Positions 52,878-61,777 of a DNA stretch of 64,000 nucleotides are shown in pieces. Origin of the DNA: Paenibacillus radicis (ex Gao et al. 2016) (GTDB lineage Bacteria; Bacillota; Bacilli; Paenibacillales; Paenibacillaceae). How positions within the stretch are numbered: the stretch's first letter is position 1; the number at the start of each line of letters is the position of its first letter. The stretch lies in NCBI RefSeq assembly GCF_014641555.1, contig NZ_BMHY01000006.1, positions 165,430-229,429 of the forward strand, in the 5' to 3' direction. The notes under the pieces were generated by a model that was given only the letters and a program-made list of their open reading frames with translations, made no database searches and had not been told where the DNA came from. The position numbers were made by a program, and so were the translations under genes.

Positions 52878-54626
52878 TTAGTGTTTGTTCGATGTATAAT
52901 CGCGTTTACGCGGCGCAATCAGCGAAACGTCAACGTCTTCATAAGAGATTTGCGGGCCTTCCGGTGTCCAAGTCGCTTTCGTCGTTTTCATGAACTCTTC
53001 GTCATTACGATTCGGGAACTCCGGTTTGTAGTGCGCGCCGCGGCTTTCGTTGCGGAGCAACGCGCCAAGCGTCATCGCTTCAGCCAGCTCAAGCATGTTC
53101 CACAATTGACGTGTGAACGACAGGCTGGAGTTGTTCCATTGCGCAACGTCGTTAATATTGATTTTCGTATAACGCTGTTTCAGTTCTTTAATTTTGCCGA
53201 TTGTCGCTTCAAGCTTATCGTTGAACCGGACAACCGTCATATTGTTTGTCATCCATTCGCCAAGCTCTTTCTGAATGACATATGCGTTCTCGTTGCCATC
53301 CAGGCCGCGAATCATGCTGATTTTGTCAACTTGACGTTTTTTCTCGCGATCGAATACGGAGGAGGAAACGTCGTCAGCCGATTTTTTAAGCCCTTTGATG
53401 TACTCAACCGCTTTTGGACCCGAAACCATGCCGCCGTAGATCGCGGAGAGCAAGGAGTTGGCGCCCAGACGGTTCGCACCGTGGTATTGATAATCGCATT
53501 CGCCAGCTGCGAACAGCCCTGGAATATTCGTCATTTGATTGTAGTCTACCCACAGTCCGCCCATCGAATAGTGAACGGCAGGGAAGATTTTCATCGGAAG
53601 CTTCCGCGGGTCATCGCCCGTGAACTTCTCGTAAATTTCGATAATGCCGCCGAGCTTCACGTCCAGCTCCTTCGGATCTTTATGCGACAGATCGAGGTAA
53701 ACCATGTTCTCGCCGTTGATGCCAAGCTTCTCATCGACGCAGACGCTGAAGATTTCCCGAGTTGCGATATCACGCGGAACCAGGTTGCCGTAAGCCGGAT
53801 ATTTTTCCTCCAGGAAGTACCAAGGCTTGCCGTCTTTGTAAGTCCATACGCGTCCGCCTTCGCCGCGGGCCGATTCGGACATCAAGCGGTTTTTATCATC
53901 GCCTGGAATCGCTGTCGGGTGAATTTGAATAAACTCGCCATTCGCATAGTGAACGCCTTGCTGATAAATCGCGCTTGCCGCCGTACCCGTATTAATAACC
54001 GAGTTTGTCGTTTTGCCGAAAATAATGCCAGGGCCGCCGGAAGCCATAATAACGGCATCGCCAGCAAATGTGTGTACTTCCATCGAGCGCAGATCCTGCG
54101 CCGAAATGCCGCGGCATACGCCGTCGTCATCGATAACCGCGCCGAGGAATTCCCAGTGCTCGTATTTCGTTACGAGACCAGCAGCTTCCCAGCGGCGGAC
54201 TTGCTCGTCCAAAGCGTACAGCAGCTGTTGGCCGGTTGTCGCGCCAGCAAATGCCGTACGGTGGTATTGCGTGCCGCCGAAGCGGCGGAAGTCAAGCAGA
54301 CCCTCCGGCGTACGGCTGAACATAACGCCCATCCGGTCCATCAAGTGAATAATGCCAGGTGCAGCTTCGCACATCGCTTTTACCGGCGGCTGGTTGGCAA
54401 GGAAGTCGCCACCGTATACCGTATCGTCAAAGTGCTCCCAAGGCGAGTCGCCCTCACCTTTTGTATTAACGGCGCCGTTAATGCCGCCTTGCGCACAAAC
54501 GGAGTGGGAACGTTTTACAGGGACGATCGAGAACAGATCGACATGTACGCCCGCTTCCGCTGCTTTAATCGTAGCCATAAGACCAGCAAGGCCTCCGCCT
54601 ACGACGATAACTTTATTTTTAGCCAT
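52878..54626 (-). CDS. sdhA: succinate dehydrogenase flavoprotein subunit
   Basis: A 582-residue flavoprotein oxidising succinate to fumarate. The N-terminal Rossmann motif VVGGGLAGLMATIKAAEAG binds FAD. The covalent-FAD His is in KRSHSVCAQGGINGA. HPTAIPGDDKNRL and SARGEGGRVW hold active-site residues. GGLWVDYNQMTNIPGLFAAGE is the capping/FAD region. It is middle in the operon, 24 bases after sdhC, with GGAG before the ATG. Confidence 0.98.
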   Translation of the reverse strand: MAKNKVIVVGGGLAGLMATIKAAEAGVHVDLFSIVPVKRSHSVCAQGGINGAVNTKGEGDSPWEHFDDTVYGGDFLANQPPVKAMCEAAPGIIHLMDRMGVMFSRTPEGLLDFRRFGGTQYHRTAFAGATTGQQLLYALDEQVRRWEAAGLVTKYEHWEFLGAVIDDDGVCRGISAQDLRSMEVHTFAGDAVIMASGGPGIIFGKTTNSVINTGTAASAIYQQGVHYANGEFIQIHPTAIPGDDKNRLMSESARGEGGRVWTYKDGKPWYFLEEKYPAYGNLVPRDIATREIFSVCVDEKLGINGENMVYLDLSHKDPKELDVKLGGIIEIYEKFTGDDPRKLPMKIFPAVHYSMGGLWVDYNQMTNIPGLFAAGECDYQYHGANRLGANSLLSAIYGGMVSGPKAVEYIKGLKKSADDVSSSVFDREKKRQVDKISMIRGLDGNENAYVIQKELGEWMTNNMTVVRFNDKLEATIGKIKELKQRYTKININDVAQWNNSSLSFTRQLWNMLELAEAMTLGALLRNESRGAHYKPEFPNRNDEEFMKTTKATWTPEGPQISYEDVDVSLIAPRKRDYTSNKH

Positions 54627-54650
54627 AACGCATCGCTCCTTGTCTTCAAA

Positions 54651-55322
54651 CTATCCGATATTCGTCCATGCCAAAGCGGCACTAGCCGTTTCTTTGAACT
54701 CATCGCCCGTGAAAGCAACGAGGGAAAGAATGAACAGCGCGGACACGAGTACAAATACAACCATGCAAATATAAGAAGAAACTTTTTGCGCACGCGGGGA
54801 AATCGTAATGCCCCAGCTGATCAGGAACGCCCACAGGCCGTTGCTGAAATGGAACACAGCCGCCAATACACCTACAACGTACATGACGAAAAACGCCGGA
54901 TTCGTTGCAATTTGGTGCATCGTGGAGCCAAGCTCCTCATGCGTTACGCTGCCGATGTAAACTTGAAAACGAGTCTGGTAAACGTGCCAGAACACGAAAA
55001 TGAACGTCAGCACCCCTGTAATACGCTGCAGGGTGAACGCCCAGTTCCGGCTGTACGTGTATTGACCCGAATTCAGGTTCGACTGATAAGCCATATACAA
55101 ACCATAAATACCGTGGAACAAAATCGGAAGGTAGATGCCAAAAATCTCAAGCACCGGCACAATCGGCAGGCTGTTGATGAAATGCACGCCGTTAGCGAAC
55201 CCTTCCGGCCCGCGCTCAAACGCTTGATAGTTGGTCAAGGCATGCACTAGAATAAAGCCCCCGAGCGGAATCACCCCGAGCAGCGAGTGCAGCTTGCGCC
55301 AATAATACGAATTTCCTTTCAT
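54651..55322 (-). CDS. sdhC: succinate dehydrogenase cytochrome b558 subunit
   Basis: A 223-residue membrane anchor with five helices binding two haems, the Bacillus type in which one subunit replaces SdhC plus SdhD. Axial His candidates lie in RKLHSLLG, FILVHALTN, PILFHGIYG, FVFWHVYQT and AAVFHFSNG. The start at 55322 has AAAGGAG nine bases before it. First gene of the operon; electrons go to menaquinone. Confidence 0.96.
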   Translation of the reverse strand: MKGNSYYWRKLHSLLGVIPLGGFILVHALTNYQAFERGPEGFANGVHFINSLPIVPVLEIFGIYLPILFHGIYGLYMAYQSNLNSGQYTYSRNWAFTLQRITGVLTFIFVFWHVYQTRFQVYIGSVTHEELGSTMHQIATNPAFFVMYVVGVLAAVFHFSNGLWAFLISWGITISPRAQKVSSYICMVVFVLVSALFILSLVAFTGDEFKETASAALAWTNIG

Positions 55323-55380
55323 TTCATAGTTCTCCTTTCTAGACTCAAAATGCTCACTGTCTTTGAACAAACCATCCTAC

Positions 55381-55420
55381 ATTTTACCCCCGGTCGGAAT
55401 AGCCGTCAACAAAAGTTGAC
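55381..55420 (-). promoter_or_regulatory. sdh promoter with overlapping palindromic operator
   Basis: On the minus strand TTGACG (55404-55409), 17 bases, TAAAAT (55381-55386). A perfect palindrome GTCAACAAAAGTTGAC (55405-55420) overlaps the -35 box, so a bound protein would block transcription. Confidence 0.65.
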
Positions 55421-55550
55421 ACGGATTAGTCACACTTTCCATCCTACTCCTTTTCGTCTTATAATGGAATTGCATATTTTTTATAATTTACAATAACAAT
55501 TACGCATAAGGACGTTTATCCGTCCATCCGGTTTGGAGGCGTTTTCTACT

Positions 55551-56435
55551 ATGATTGAAGAGTTGGACATGTTTGCCGCCATTGTCGAGCATAAGAGCAT
55601 GAACAAAGCGGCGGCCGTGCTGAATCTGTCGCAGCCTGCACTTTCGCGCAAGCTGGCCAAGCTGGAGGAAGATCTGGGCGCGCAATTGTTCCGGCGCATC
55701 GGCAAACGGCTGGAGCTGACAAGGATCGGACAGCTCACCTACGAATACGCGCTGGAGCTCCGCCACTCGCACAAGCGCTTTCTTGAAACGGTATCGGAAT
55801 ATGCGAACGCAGGCCGCACTTCCATTACGATAGGCGCCAGCCTGACGACGCTGCAAACGACGCTGCCTGATTTCATTAAAGCGCTAAACGCCAGCCACCC
55901 CGAATTCGACATTAAGGCGATTACGGGCAAGACACATGAAATCGTTACTCAGGTTCGCGAAAATAAAGCCGATATCGCAATCGTCGCCTCTCGTATCGAA
56001 GACGCGCAGCTGCATTGCGTGCCGCTGTTCGACGATCATCTTATGCTTGTCCTGCCAACCAGCATTGCGATCACGGGCAAAACTCATCTTGGCATCGATG
56101 ACTTGAACGGCTTGCCGATGATTTTGTTCTCAAGAGGCACCTGGTACCGGATGTTAACCGACGAGGTGTTCGCCAAACATCATTTGCAGCCGGACGTCCG
56201 AATGGAGATTGACTCCTTCGAGGCCATTCTCCGCCTGCTTCACACTTGCCGCGCAGCAACGCTGCTGCCCCACTCCTACTTGCGCAAGCAACTGCTGGAG
56301 GACAATGAGCTGTCTGTCGTCTCTATTCAGGAGCTGGAGCAGACGAAGCGTACAACCTGTCTCATTCACGCTGATCCGGCTGGGCTCCATCCCGCCGTCC
56401 GCCTATGGATCGAAGAATTATCCGCCATTAACTGA
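55551..56435 (+). CDS. LysR-family transcriptional regulator
   Basis: A 294-residue LysR regulator: helix-turn-helix in VEHKSMNKAAAVLNLSQPALSRKLAKLE and an effector-binding domain from about residue 88. The ATG at 55551 follows GGAGG by 11 bases. It is divergent from sdhCAB, so it may control the TCA-cycle operon in the manner of CcpC or CitR. The effector is unknown. Confidence 0.87.
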   Translation: MIEELDMFAAIVEHKSMNKAAAVLNLSQPALSRKLAKLEEDLGAQLFRRIGKRLELTRIGQLTYEYALELRHSHKRFLETVSEYANAGRTSITIGASLTTLQTTLPDFIKALNASHPEFDIKAITGKTHEIVTQVRENKADIAIVASRIEDAQLHCVPLFDDHLMLVLPTSIAITGKTHLGIDDLNGLPMILFSRGTWYRMLTDEVFAKHHLQPDVRMEIDSFEAILRLLHTCRAATLLPHSYLRKQLLEDNELSVVSIQELEQTKRTTCLIHADPAGLHPAVRLWIEELSAIN

Positions 56436-56458
56436 CTATGTAAAGCAAAGCGCAGCAA

Positions 56459-56487
56459 AGGACAGCGGCCAACAGCGCCACTGTCCT
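56459..56487. terminator. hairpin between LysR gene and ktrA
   Basis: Stem aaggacag-ggc / cc-ctgtcctt lies between two converging genes. The T-run is weak on both strands. Confidence 0.55.
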
Positions 56488-56492
56488 TATCA

Positions 56493-57158
56493 TCACCTGA
56501 TTACCGATAGTTCAAACTGTTCAATCTGATCATTTGTCCCGATGACGACCATGATATCCCGCTCATTCAGAACGTCTCCCGCCGTAGGCGCAATAATAAC
56601 ACCGCCCTGAGGCTTGTTGATCGCAACGATGCTGCAGCCGAACCGGGCCCGCGGATTAAGCTCGCTGAGCGATTTGCCGTTCAGCTCCCTTGGAACGACA
56701 AGCTCGGCAATTGTATATTCCTTCGACAACTCGATATAGTCGAGCAGGTTCGGCGATACGAGCTGATGCGCTACCCGAATGCCCATATCGCGCTCCGGAT
56801 AGATGACCCGGTCTACGCCCAGCTTCTCCAATACCCGCCCATGAAGCTCGCTCATCGCCTTGGCGACAACCTTCTTCACGCCTAAATCCTTCAATAATAT
56901 CGTTGTCAGGATGCTAGCTTGAATATCATCGCCGATTGCGACGACGCCACAGTCAAAGTTGCGTGCGCCCAGCGAGCGAAGCGCCTCTTCATCGGTACAA
57001 TCTGCGGACACCGCATGCGTCAGCACGTCGCACATTTCCTGTACGGCCTCTTCGTCCTTGTCGATGCCAAGCACCTCATGGCCTAGTTGAATCAGCTCTC
57101 TCCCCAAGCTGGACCCGAACCTGCCAAGACCGACGATGACAAACTGCTTGTTCTTCAT
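56493..57158 (-). CDS. ktrA: KtrA/KtrC-type potassium channel regulatory subunit
   Basis: A 221-residue cytoplasmic RCK protein gating the KtrB channel. The N-terminal Rossmann fold begins IVGLGRFGSSLGREL and ends near residue 130; it binds ATP/ADP. The C-terminal RCK_C domain (about 140-221) is the usual c-di-AMP-binding part in Firmicutes. It lies 20 bases after ktrB and shares its riboswitch. The A or C paralogue cannot be chosen with confidence. Confidence 0.93.
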   Translation of the reverse strand: MKNKQFVIVGLGRFGSSLGRELIQLGHEVLGIDKDEEAVQEMCDVLTHAVSADCTDEEALRSLGARNFDCGVVAIGDDIQASILTTILLKDLGVKKVVAKAMSELHGRVLEKLGVDRVIYPERDMGIRVAHQLVSPNLLDYIELSKEYTIAELVVPRELNGKSLSELNPRARFGCSIVAINKPQGGVIIAPTAGDVLNERDIMVVIGTNDQIEQFELSVIR

Positions 57159-57178
57159 TTCTTAATTATCCCCATTCT

Positions 57179-58519
57179 CTAACCAATAGTAATTTTACCT
57201 TCGGGATACCGATACAGCTCTTTTTCTGTTTTTGGTCCCAGCGCATAAGCCAGTGTCAAAGGCCCGAGTCTGCCTGCAAACATCGTCAAGGCAATGACTA
57301 TTCTGCCGAAATCCGACAGCTCCGGCGTCAAGCCGGCCGTTAATCCAACCGTCCCGAACGCGGAAGTCGTCTCAAACAATATTTTTACAAACTGCTGGTC
57401 TTCCGTTGTCGTCAGCAGCATGGTAACGCCAATAACTAGCGCCAGAGACAGCATCGTAATCGTCAGCGCCTTGAATATCCGGTCTTTCCCGAGCCGGTAA
57501 CGGAACATGACGATATCCTCGCGTCCCCGGCCCATTGCGACAACAGCACCAATCAGCGTCGCAAAGGTGGTCGTCTTGATCCCACCGCCTGTAGAGCCAG
57601 GCGAAGCGCCGATGAACATAAGAATGACCGTGAAGAACAAGGTTGCCTGATGCAAAGAGGTGTAATCAAGCGTATTCGTGCCTGCCGTCCTCGGCGTAAT
57701 CGATTGGAAGAAAGCCGCTAATATCTTTTCACCCCAATTCAGAGAGCCCAGCGTTTTCGCATTCGAGAACTCAAAGATGAAAATAACAATCGCGCCTACA
57801 ACGATCAACGTTCCTGTCATGGAAAGCACGACTTTGCTCTGCAGCGACAGCCGTTTGTTTTTCTTTATTTCAAGCAGGTCGGATATGACGATAAAGCCGA
57901 GGCCGCCAAGCACAATCAGCAGCATCGATGTGATATTGACCAGCGGATCGCCAACATAAGCAGTCAATCCCCGGAAATGGCCGAAAATATCGAACCCTGC
58001 GTTATTGAAAAAGGATACGGCATGAAAAAGGCCAAAGTACGCCGCTTTACCGAGCGGCATATCGAAGGAGAAACGAATGGTGAACAAGAGCGCTCCAACC
58101 ACTTCTATCGATAAGGAGTAAATAAACACTTTTCGGATCAGCCTAACAATGCCCTCCATGCTCGATTGATTCATCGCTTCCTGAAGAACGAGCCGCTCCT
58201 TGAGCGAAATACGTTTGCGAAGCACAAGGGCAAACAGCGTCCCCATCGTCATGAAGCCGAGGCCGCCGACTTGAATTAATAGCAATATGATAAGCTGCCC
58301 TGCTGTAGAGAAATAGGTGCCGGTATCGACAACCGCGAGTCCCGTTACGCAGGTTGCAGACGTTGCTGTAAATAAGGCATCAAGAAATCTTAGCCGTGTT
58401 CCGTCAGCCGAAGCAAACGGCATGCTGAGCAATATAGCGCCAATCAAGATAATAGCCGCAAAGCCGGATACGAGTATGCGCGGCGGTGACCATTTGCGAA
58501 AATCGATAAACTTCAACAT
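57179..58519 (-). CDS. ktrB: KtrB/TrkH-type potassium transporter subunit
   Basis: A 446-residue membrane channel with four pore-loop repeats. Selectivity segments are visible as TSATCVTGLAVVDTG, HAVSFFNNAGFDIF, SITPRTAGTNTLD and TTSAFGTVGLTAGLTPE. The start at 58519 has AAGGG nine bases upstream; the alternative Met is three codons earlier. It is the first gene of ktrB-ktrA and lies downstream of a c-di-AMP riboswitch, so potassium uptake is shut off when c-di-AMP is high. Confidence 0.95.
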   Translation of the reverse strand: MLKFIDFRKWSPPRILVSGFAAIILIGAILLSMPFASADGTRLRFLDALFTATSATCVTGLAVVDTGTYFSTAGQLIILLLIQVGGLGFMTMGTLFALVLRKRISLKERLVLQEAMNQSSMEGIVRLIRKVFIYSLSIEVVGALLFTIRFSFDMPLGKAAYFGLFHAVSFFNNAGFDIFGHFRGLTAYVGDPLVNITSMLLIVLGGLGFIVISDLLEIKKNKRLSLQSKVVLSMTGTLIVVGAIVIFIFEFSNAKTLGSLNWGEKILAAFFQSITPRTAGTNTLDYTSLHQATLFFTVILMFIGASPGSTGGGIKTTTFATLIGAVVAMGRGREDIVMFRYRLGKDRIFKALTITMLSLALVIGVTMLLTTTEDQQFVKILFETTSAFGTVGLTAGLTPELSDFGRIVIALTMFAGRLGPLTLAYALGPKTEKELYRYPEGKITIG

Positions 58520-58556
58520 GACACGCATCCCTTACCCGTTTTTGAGCATAAAAAAA

Positions 58557-58576
58557 AGCACCGGAAACCCAATGCT
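58557..58576 (-). terminator. terminator of the c-di-AMP riboswitch
   Basis: On the minus strand agcattgg / ccggtgct, with two G-U pairs, followed by TTTTTTT. Confidence 0.75.
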
Positions 58577-58599
58577 GCTGCGATGAGTCCTGTTCCATA

Positions 58600-58735
58600 C
58601 AGCCTGCGAGGTTAGCTGACGGATTCGGGCCTGGAAAGGCGGCCCTATTCAGTGAAGTATGACTGCTTCACCGAAATTCACCCCATGCTGACGGAATACG
58701 TTCCGGCAACGATATGGTTCCCCCGTTTTCTTGCG
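58600..58735 (-). promoter_or_regulatory. ydaO/yuaA-type c-di-AMP riboswitch upstream of ktrB
   Basis: The minus strand carries GGGGGAACC, GGGGTGAATTTCGG, an ATAGGGCCGCC hairpin and the hallmark CCGAATCCGTCAGCTAACC with CTCGCAGGC. Ligand binding would favour the terminator and lower KtrB/KtrA. Confidence 0.93.
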
Positions 58736-59046
58736 GAAATTCGGCTGTTCTATTCAATTAACAATGATACCGATTATAAGCCTATTTCAACTGCAATACA
58801 AAACAAGCAATGTGCATAAAATAAGCTCAATTCATTCAAATTCAGCCAATGGGCAGCTCTGGCATATGCCGGGCTTCTCGCCGCTCGTTATTTCTCCCTT
58901 TTACAGGCTGCTGATCGAAGTTCAATATTTTACATGTTCTTTTTTCGCTGAATTGGCATTGGATAAAATAGGGAGTCCTATGGTATTGTTACTTTATCTG
59001 TTTTCAGCCGTACTATGGCTATATTGAAACCAAAACGAGGTGAATT
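58736..59046. other. divergent promoter gap, ktrB leader / CPBP gene
   Basis: About 310 AT-rich bases. A TATAAT on the minus strand (near 58774) fits the riboswitch transcript. A TAAAAT at about 58963 could serve the plus-strand gene. No clear operator. Confidence 0.4.
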
Positions 59047-60666
59047 ATGGTTAATTCTATTGCCCCTGGTGACTGGAAACGATTTATGTGGGCCGCTATT
59101 ATTGGCGCCGTTATTTTCGTTCTGGCTCAAATCCTTCCGTCACAAGGCAGCAGCTCCATGGAAGAGGAATCGATCGCATCGGTCAAAGCGAGCAAAAGCA
59201 AAGCGGAACAACAGGCTTTGCAATTCGCGAAGGAACACTTCCGCGAGGAGCCGGTCGAGGCGCATACGATTTATCAGACGGACAGCCTAGCGGCAGGTTA
59301 TTTCTCCAAGCAGAAATTAACTTCCAAATTTGACAAAGCGTATGGCAACGATTTTCCTTACGATACGTTTCGGGTTCAATTGAAAATGAAAGACGACACC
59401 AACGCATTTGTATATGTACATATGACGACGGGCAAAGTTGTCGGCTGGAACTGGAAGGGCGGCGTGCCATTCCCCGAAGAACAGTCTCTTGTCCAAAAAG
59501 CTACGCAAGCGGCCTTGGACGCGGGTTTCCGCCAAGAAGAGCTGACGGAAACGATCACGTCTCCTAGAGGAGAAGTCGTGTTTTATCCGAAAGGGTACAA
59601 GCTCGGCGAGGCCAATCTAATGCTTACAGTCGGAGTCGCAAGCGGACCTGACGGAAAGCCGGTCATTAACCGGTATAAGGCTGTCTTTACACCTCCTGCA
59701 GACTACGTATCCAATATCGATAAGCAGAAGGGCATAGCTAACGTCTTATCGGTTGTCAGCTTGCTTTACATGGCGTTGATGACGCTCGTGCTGGCGATCA
59801 TTTACGCCGTGCTCTACCGCCGTCATACGACGTTCAAACGCGGACTGTTCATCAGTGCATTATTTACGATCTTCTATATTTACAGCAACCTGGATATGAT
59901 GGATGGCATTATGGCGCAGTCCGGCGAGGAAATTATGACGGATCAGGGGAAACTCGTGATGCAGATCATTACCGTCGTCATGCTCGTTCCTGTAGCGCTA
60001 GCCGTCTACTTCTCGCTCGTCGCCGGCGACGGCATGTGGCGCTCCAACAAACGCCCGTTATGGCCGGGATTCCGGGAAAAGGGCTACGGCGATCATGTAT
60101 GGCGCAGTGTCGGGTTGTCCTATTTGCTGGCACTCATCCTTCTGGGATTGCAATCGATCATTTTCATCGTTCTCGAAAAAGGGATCGGCTCTTGGTCGAC
60201 GACAGACGCGACAACCTCGCCTTACAATATAGGCACGCTGTGGCTGCTGCCTACACTGGCATGGTGCGCCGCTATTTCCGAGGAAGCGATTTACCGGCTG
60301 TTTGGCATCGCGATATTCAAGCGCTGGTTCAAAAACACGTTTATCGCCTCGCTTATCCCAACGGTCATGTGGGCGCTGGGGCATGTCGGCTATCCGATTT
60401 TCCCGTTCTACACTCGAGTAATCGAGCTGGTCATTCTCGGCCTTTTGTTCTGCTTCATCTTCATGCGATTCGGTTTCATTACGGCAGTATTCACGCATGC
60501 GATACTGGATACGCTGCTTATGAGCCTGTCTCTCGTGGCTACAGGTGAAGCCATCAATGTGACCGCGGCCATCATTTATGTCGTATTGCCGGTCATCATT
60601 GCAGGAGGCATCCGCTACTGGCATCGTAAGAGATTCCGGCCGCAGCCGGATATACCGCTCACTTAG
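59047..60666 (+). CDS. CPBP-family intramembrane metalloprotease with large N-terminal extension
   Basis: A 539-residue multi-pass protein. TM1 (about 12-30) is followed by an extracytoplasmic part (about 35-235) with PepSY-like strands (VYVHMTTGKVVGWNW). The membrane core has the CPBP (Abi/Rce1) motifs EEAIYR (Glu412, Glu413), a later His in MWALGHVGY and HAILD. The family cleaves CAAX-type or membrane peptides and includes bacteriocin immunity proteins. AGGTG precedes the ATG. Confidence 0.85.
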   Translation: MVNSIAPGDWKRFMWAAIIGAVIFVLAQILPSQGSSSMEEESIASVKASKSKAEQQALQFAKEHFREEPVEAHTIYQTDSLAAGYFSKQKLTSKFDKAYGNDFPYDTFRVQLKMKDDTNAFVYVHMTTGKVVGWNWKGGVPFPEEQSLVQKATQAALDAGFRQEELTETITSPRGEVVFYPKGYKLGEANLMLTVGVASGPDGKPVINRYKAVFTPPADYVSNIDKQKGIANVLSVVSLLYMALMTLVLAIIYAVLYRRHTTFKRGLFISALFTIFYIYSNLDMMDGIMAQSGEEIMTDQGKLVMQIITVVMLVPVALAVYFSLVAGDGMWRSNKRPLWPGFREKGYGDHVWRSVGLSYLLALILLGLQSIIFIVLEKGIGSWSTTDATTSPYNIGTLWLLPTLAWCAAISEEAIYRLFGIAIFKRWFKNTFIASLIPTVMWALGHVGYPIFPFYTRVIELVILGLLFCFIFMRFGFITAVFTHAILDTLLMSLSLVATGEAINVTAAIIYVVLPVIIAGGIRYWHRKRFRPQPDIPLT

Positions 60667-60680
60667 AGCCTGATCAGATG

Positions 60681-60717
60681 AAAAAGAACCATTCCCGCAG
60701 CGGGAATGGTTCTTTTT
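60681..60717. terminator. bidirectional terminator, CPBP gene / DUF2812 gene
   Basis: A perfect 17-bp stem aaaaagaaccattcccg and its complement, loop cag, T-runs on both strands. Confidence 0.92.
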
Positions 60718-60724
60718 TGTGCAG

Positions 60725-61264
60725 CTACTGCTTTCTGTATTTGATTAATTTGAAATGATAAGCGATATAAGGCATCCCCGGGAAGATCAGTACAATTAGC
60801 GAAACAATTGCCAGCCAGAATCCGATATTGCCGGCAAGAGCGGGAAGAACGCCGTATATACCCGCTGCTTTTACTAATGCAAGGACGAGAGTAACAAGCA
60901 GCAAAGGCAGGGCGGCTCTGCCCATCATTTTCTTTTCCCGCTCGTATTTCTCAACTAATGTCGCTTTGTCTGTATAGATCGGCTTCGTGCCCGCCGGCGC
61001 CTGAAACACATGAAAGCCGTTCCCTGCGGAGCAAATATGTGCCCAGCCTGCCTCTGCAAAAATAGCAAAGTAGTCCTCATCGGGGCTGACTTGAAAATCA
61101 ACCTCATACGCATAGTTTTGCGGTTCAGCTTTTCTAAGCTTATACCCAAATGGAGCAAAACTGTCCAGAAGCCAGCCCTTCCGCGCGTACTTGCTTAATT
61201 TGCGCATATCCCTTTTTTCCGTAAACGCAAGTCCTCCACTCGTCACATACTTCGTCTGTTTCAT
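60725..61264 (-). CDS. DUF2812 domain-containing membrane protein
   Basis: A 179-residue protein with an N-terminal soluble part (about 1-100, GWLLDSFAPFGYKL and AEAGWAHICSAGNGFHVF) of the DUF2812 type and two C-terminal membrane helices (about 117-135 and 145-168). Function unknown. It lies five bases after a PadR regulator gene, the arrangement usual for this family, and both are likely under one operator. Confidence 0.8.
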   Translation of the reverse strand: MKQTKYVTSGGLAFTEKRDMRKLSKYARKGWLLDSFAPFGYKLRKAEPQNYAYEVDFQVSPDEDYFAIFAEAGWAHICSAGNGFHVFQAPAGTKPIYTDKATLVEKYEREKKMMGRAALPLLLVTLVLALVKAAGIYGVLPALAGNIGFWLAIVSLIVLIFPGMPYIAYHFKLIKYRKQ

Positions 61265-61269
61265 CCCCG

Positions 61270-61605
61270 CTACACCTCGCCTTTCACCCCAAGTATTTGG
61301 TCGGCATGCCGAACCATTGCTCTCCTGCGCTCGGTATCCTGCCTCAATAGCTCAATACCCGCTGCTGTTGTGCCATACGTTTTTCGTTTCTCATCCCCAT
61401 CGGCAACCAATTCAATAAAACCTGCCGCCAGCAGTTTCTTAATCGTCGTATAAAGCGATGCTGGGCCAATCGTAAGCCGATGCGCCGTCGTGGTTTCAAT
61501 CCACTGCATAATCAGGTAGCCATGCTTGGGTTCTACGACGGATAAAAGAATATAAAAAGCGGTATCCGTCAGCTCGCCCATCTCCAAAGTATCATTTCTT
61601 GGCAT
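61270..61605 (-). CDS. PadR-family transcriptional regulator
   Basis: A 111-residue winged-helix repressor: LTDTAFYILLSVVEPKHGYLIMQWIE, the recognition helix in GPASLYTTIKKLLAAG and the wing in GDEKRKTYGTTAAG. The ATG follows AAAGGA. It is first in an operon with a DUF2812 gene. A 17-bp perfect inverted repeat lies just upstream, consistent with autoregulation. Confidence 0.9.
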   Translation of the reverse strand: MPRNDTLEMGELTDTAFYILLSVVEPKHGYLIMQWIETTTAHRLTIGPASLYTTIKKLLAAGFIELVADGDEKRKTYGTTAAGIELLRQDTERRRAMVRHADQILGVKGEV

Positions 61606-61623
61606 AATAATAATTTCCTTTCA

Positions 61624-61674
61624 TATATCGTTTAATGATATATCGTTAAATGAATTGTATCATTAAACGATATA
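61624..61674. promoter_or_regulatory. PadR operator
   Basis: tatatcgtttaatgata (61624-61640) and its exact complement (61658-61674), with a third related copy tatcgttaaatga (61641-61653) between them. The ATAT...ATAT character suits PadR sites. Confidence 0.75.
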
Positions 61675-61702
61675 ACTGTAAAGATGAAATCGGGAATAAG
61701 AA

Positions 61703-61746
61703 AAGCCGAGCGAACAACAGGAACGTTTCCTGTGCTCGCTCGGCTT
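61703..61746 (-). terminator. terminator of the secreted amine-oxidase-N-domain gene
   Basis: Stems aagccgagcg / cgctcggctt and caggaa / ttcctg; the minus strand continues TTTTC. Confidence 0.8.
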
Positions 61747-61777
61747 GCTTTTGGCGATATTTTGTTTGTGAGAAGCT

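Noticed and set aside
52806..55250. An 814-codon open frame on the plus strand opposite sdhB-sdhA-sdhC.
   Set aside because: It spans three well-supported genes on the other strand. Its length follows from their codon bias, and no start signal is seen.
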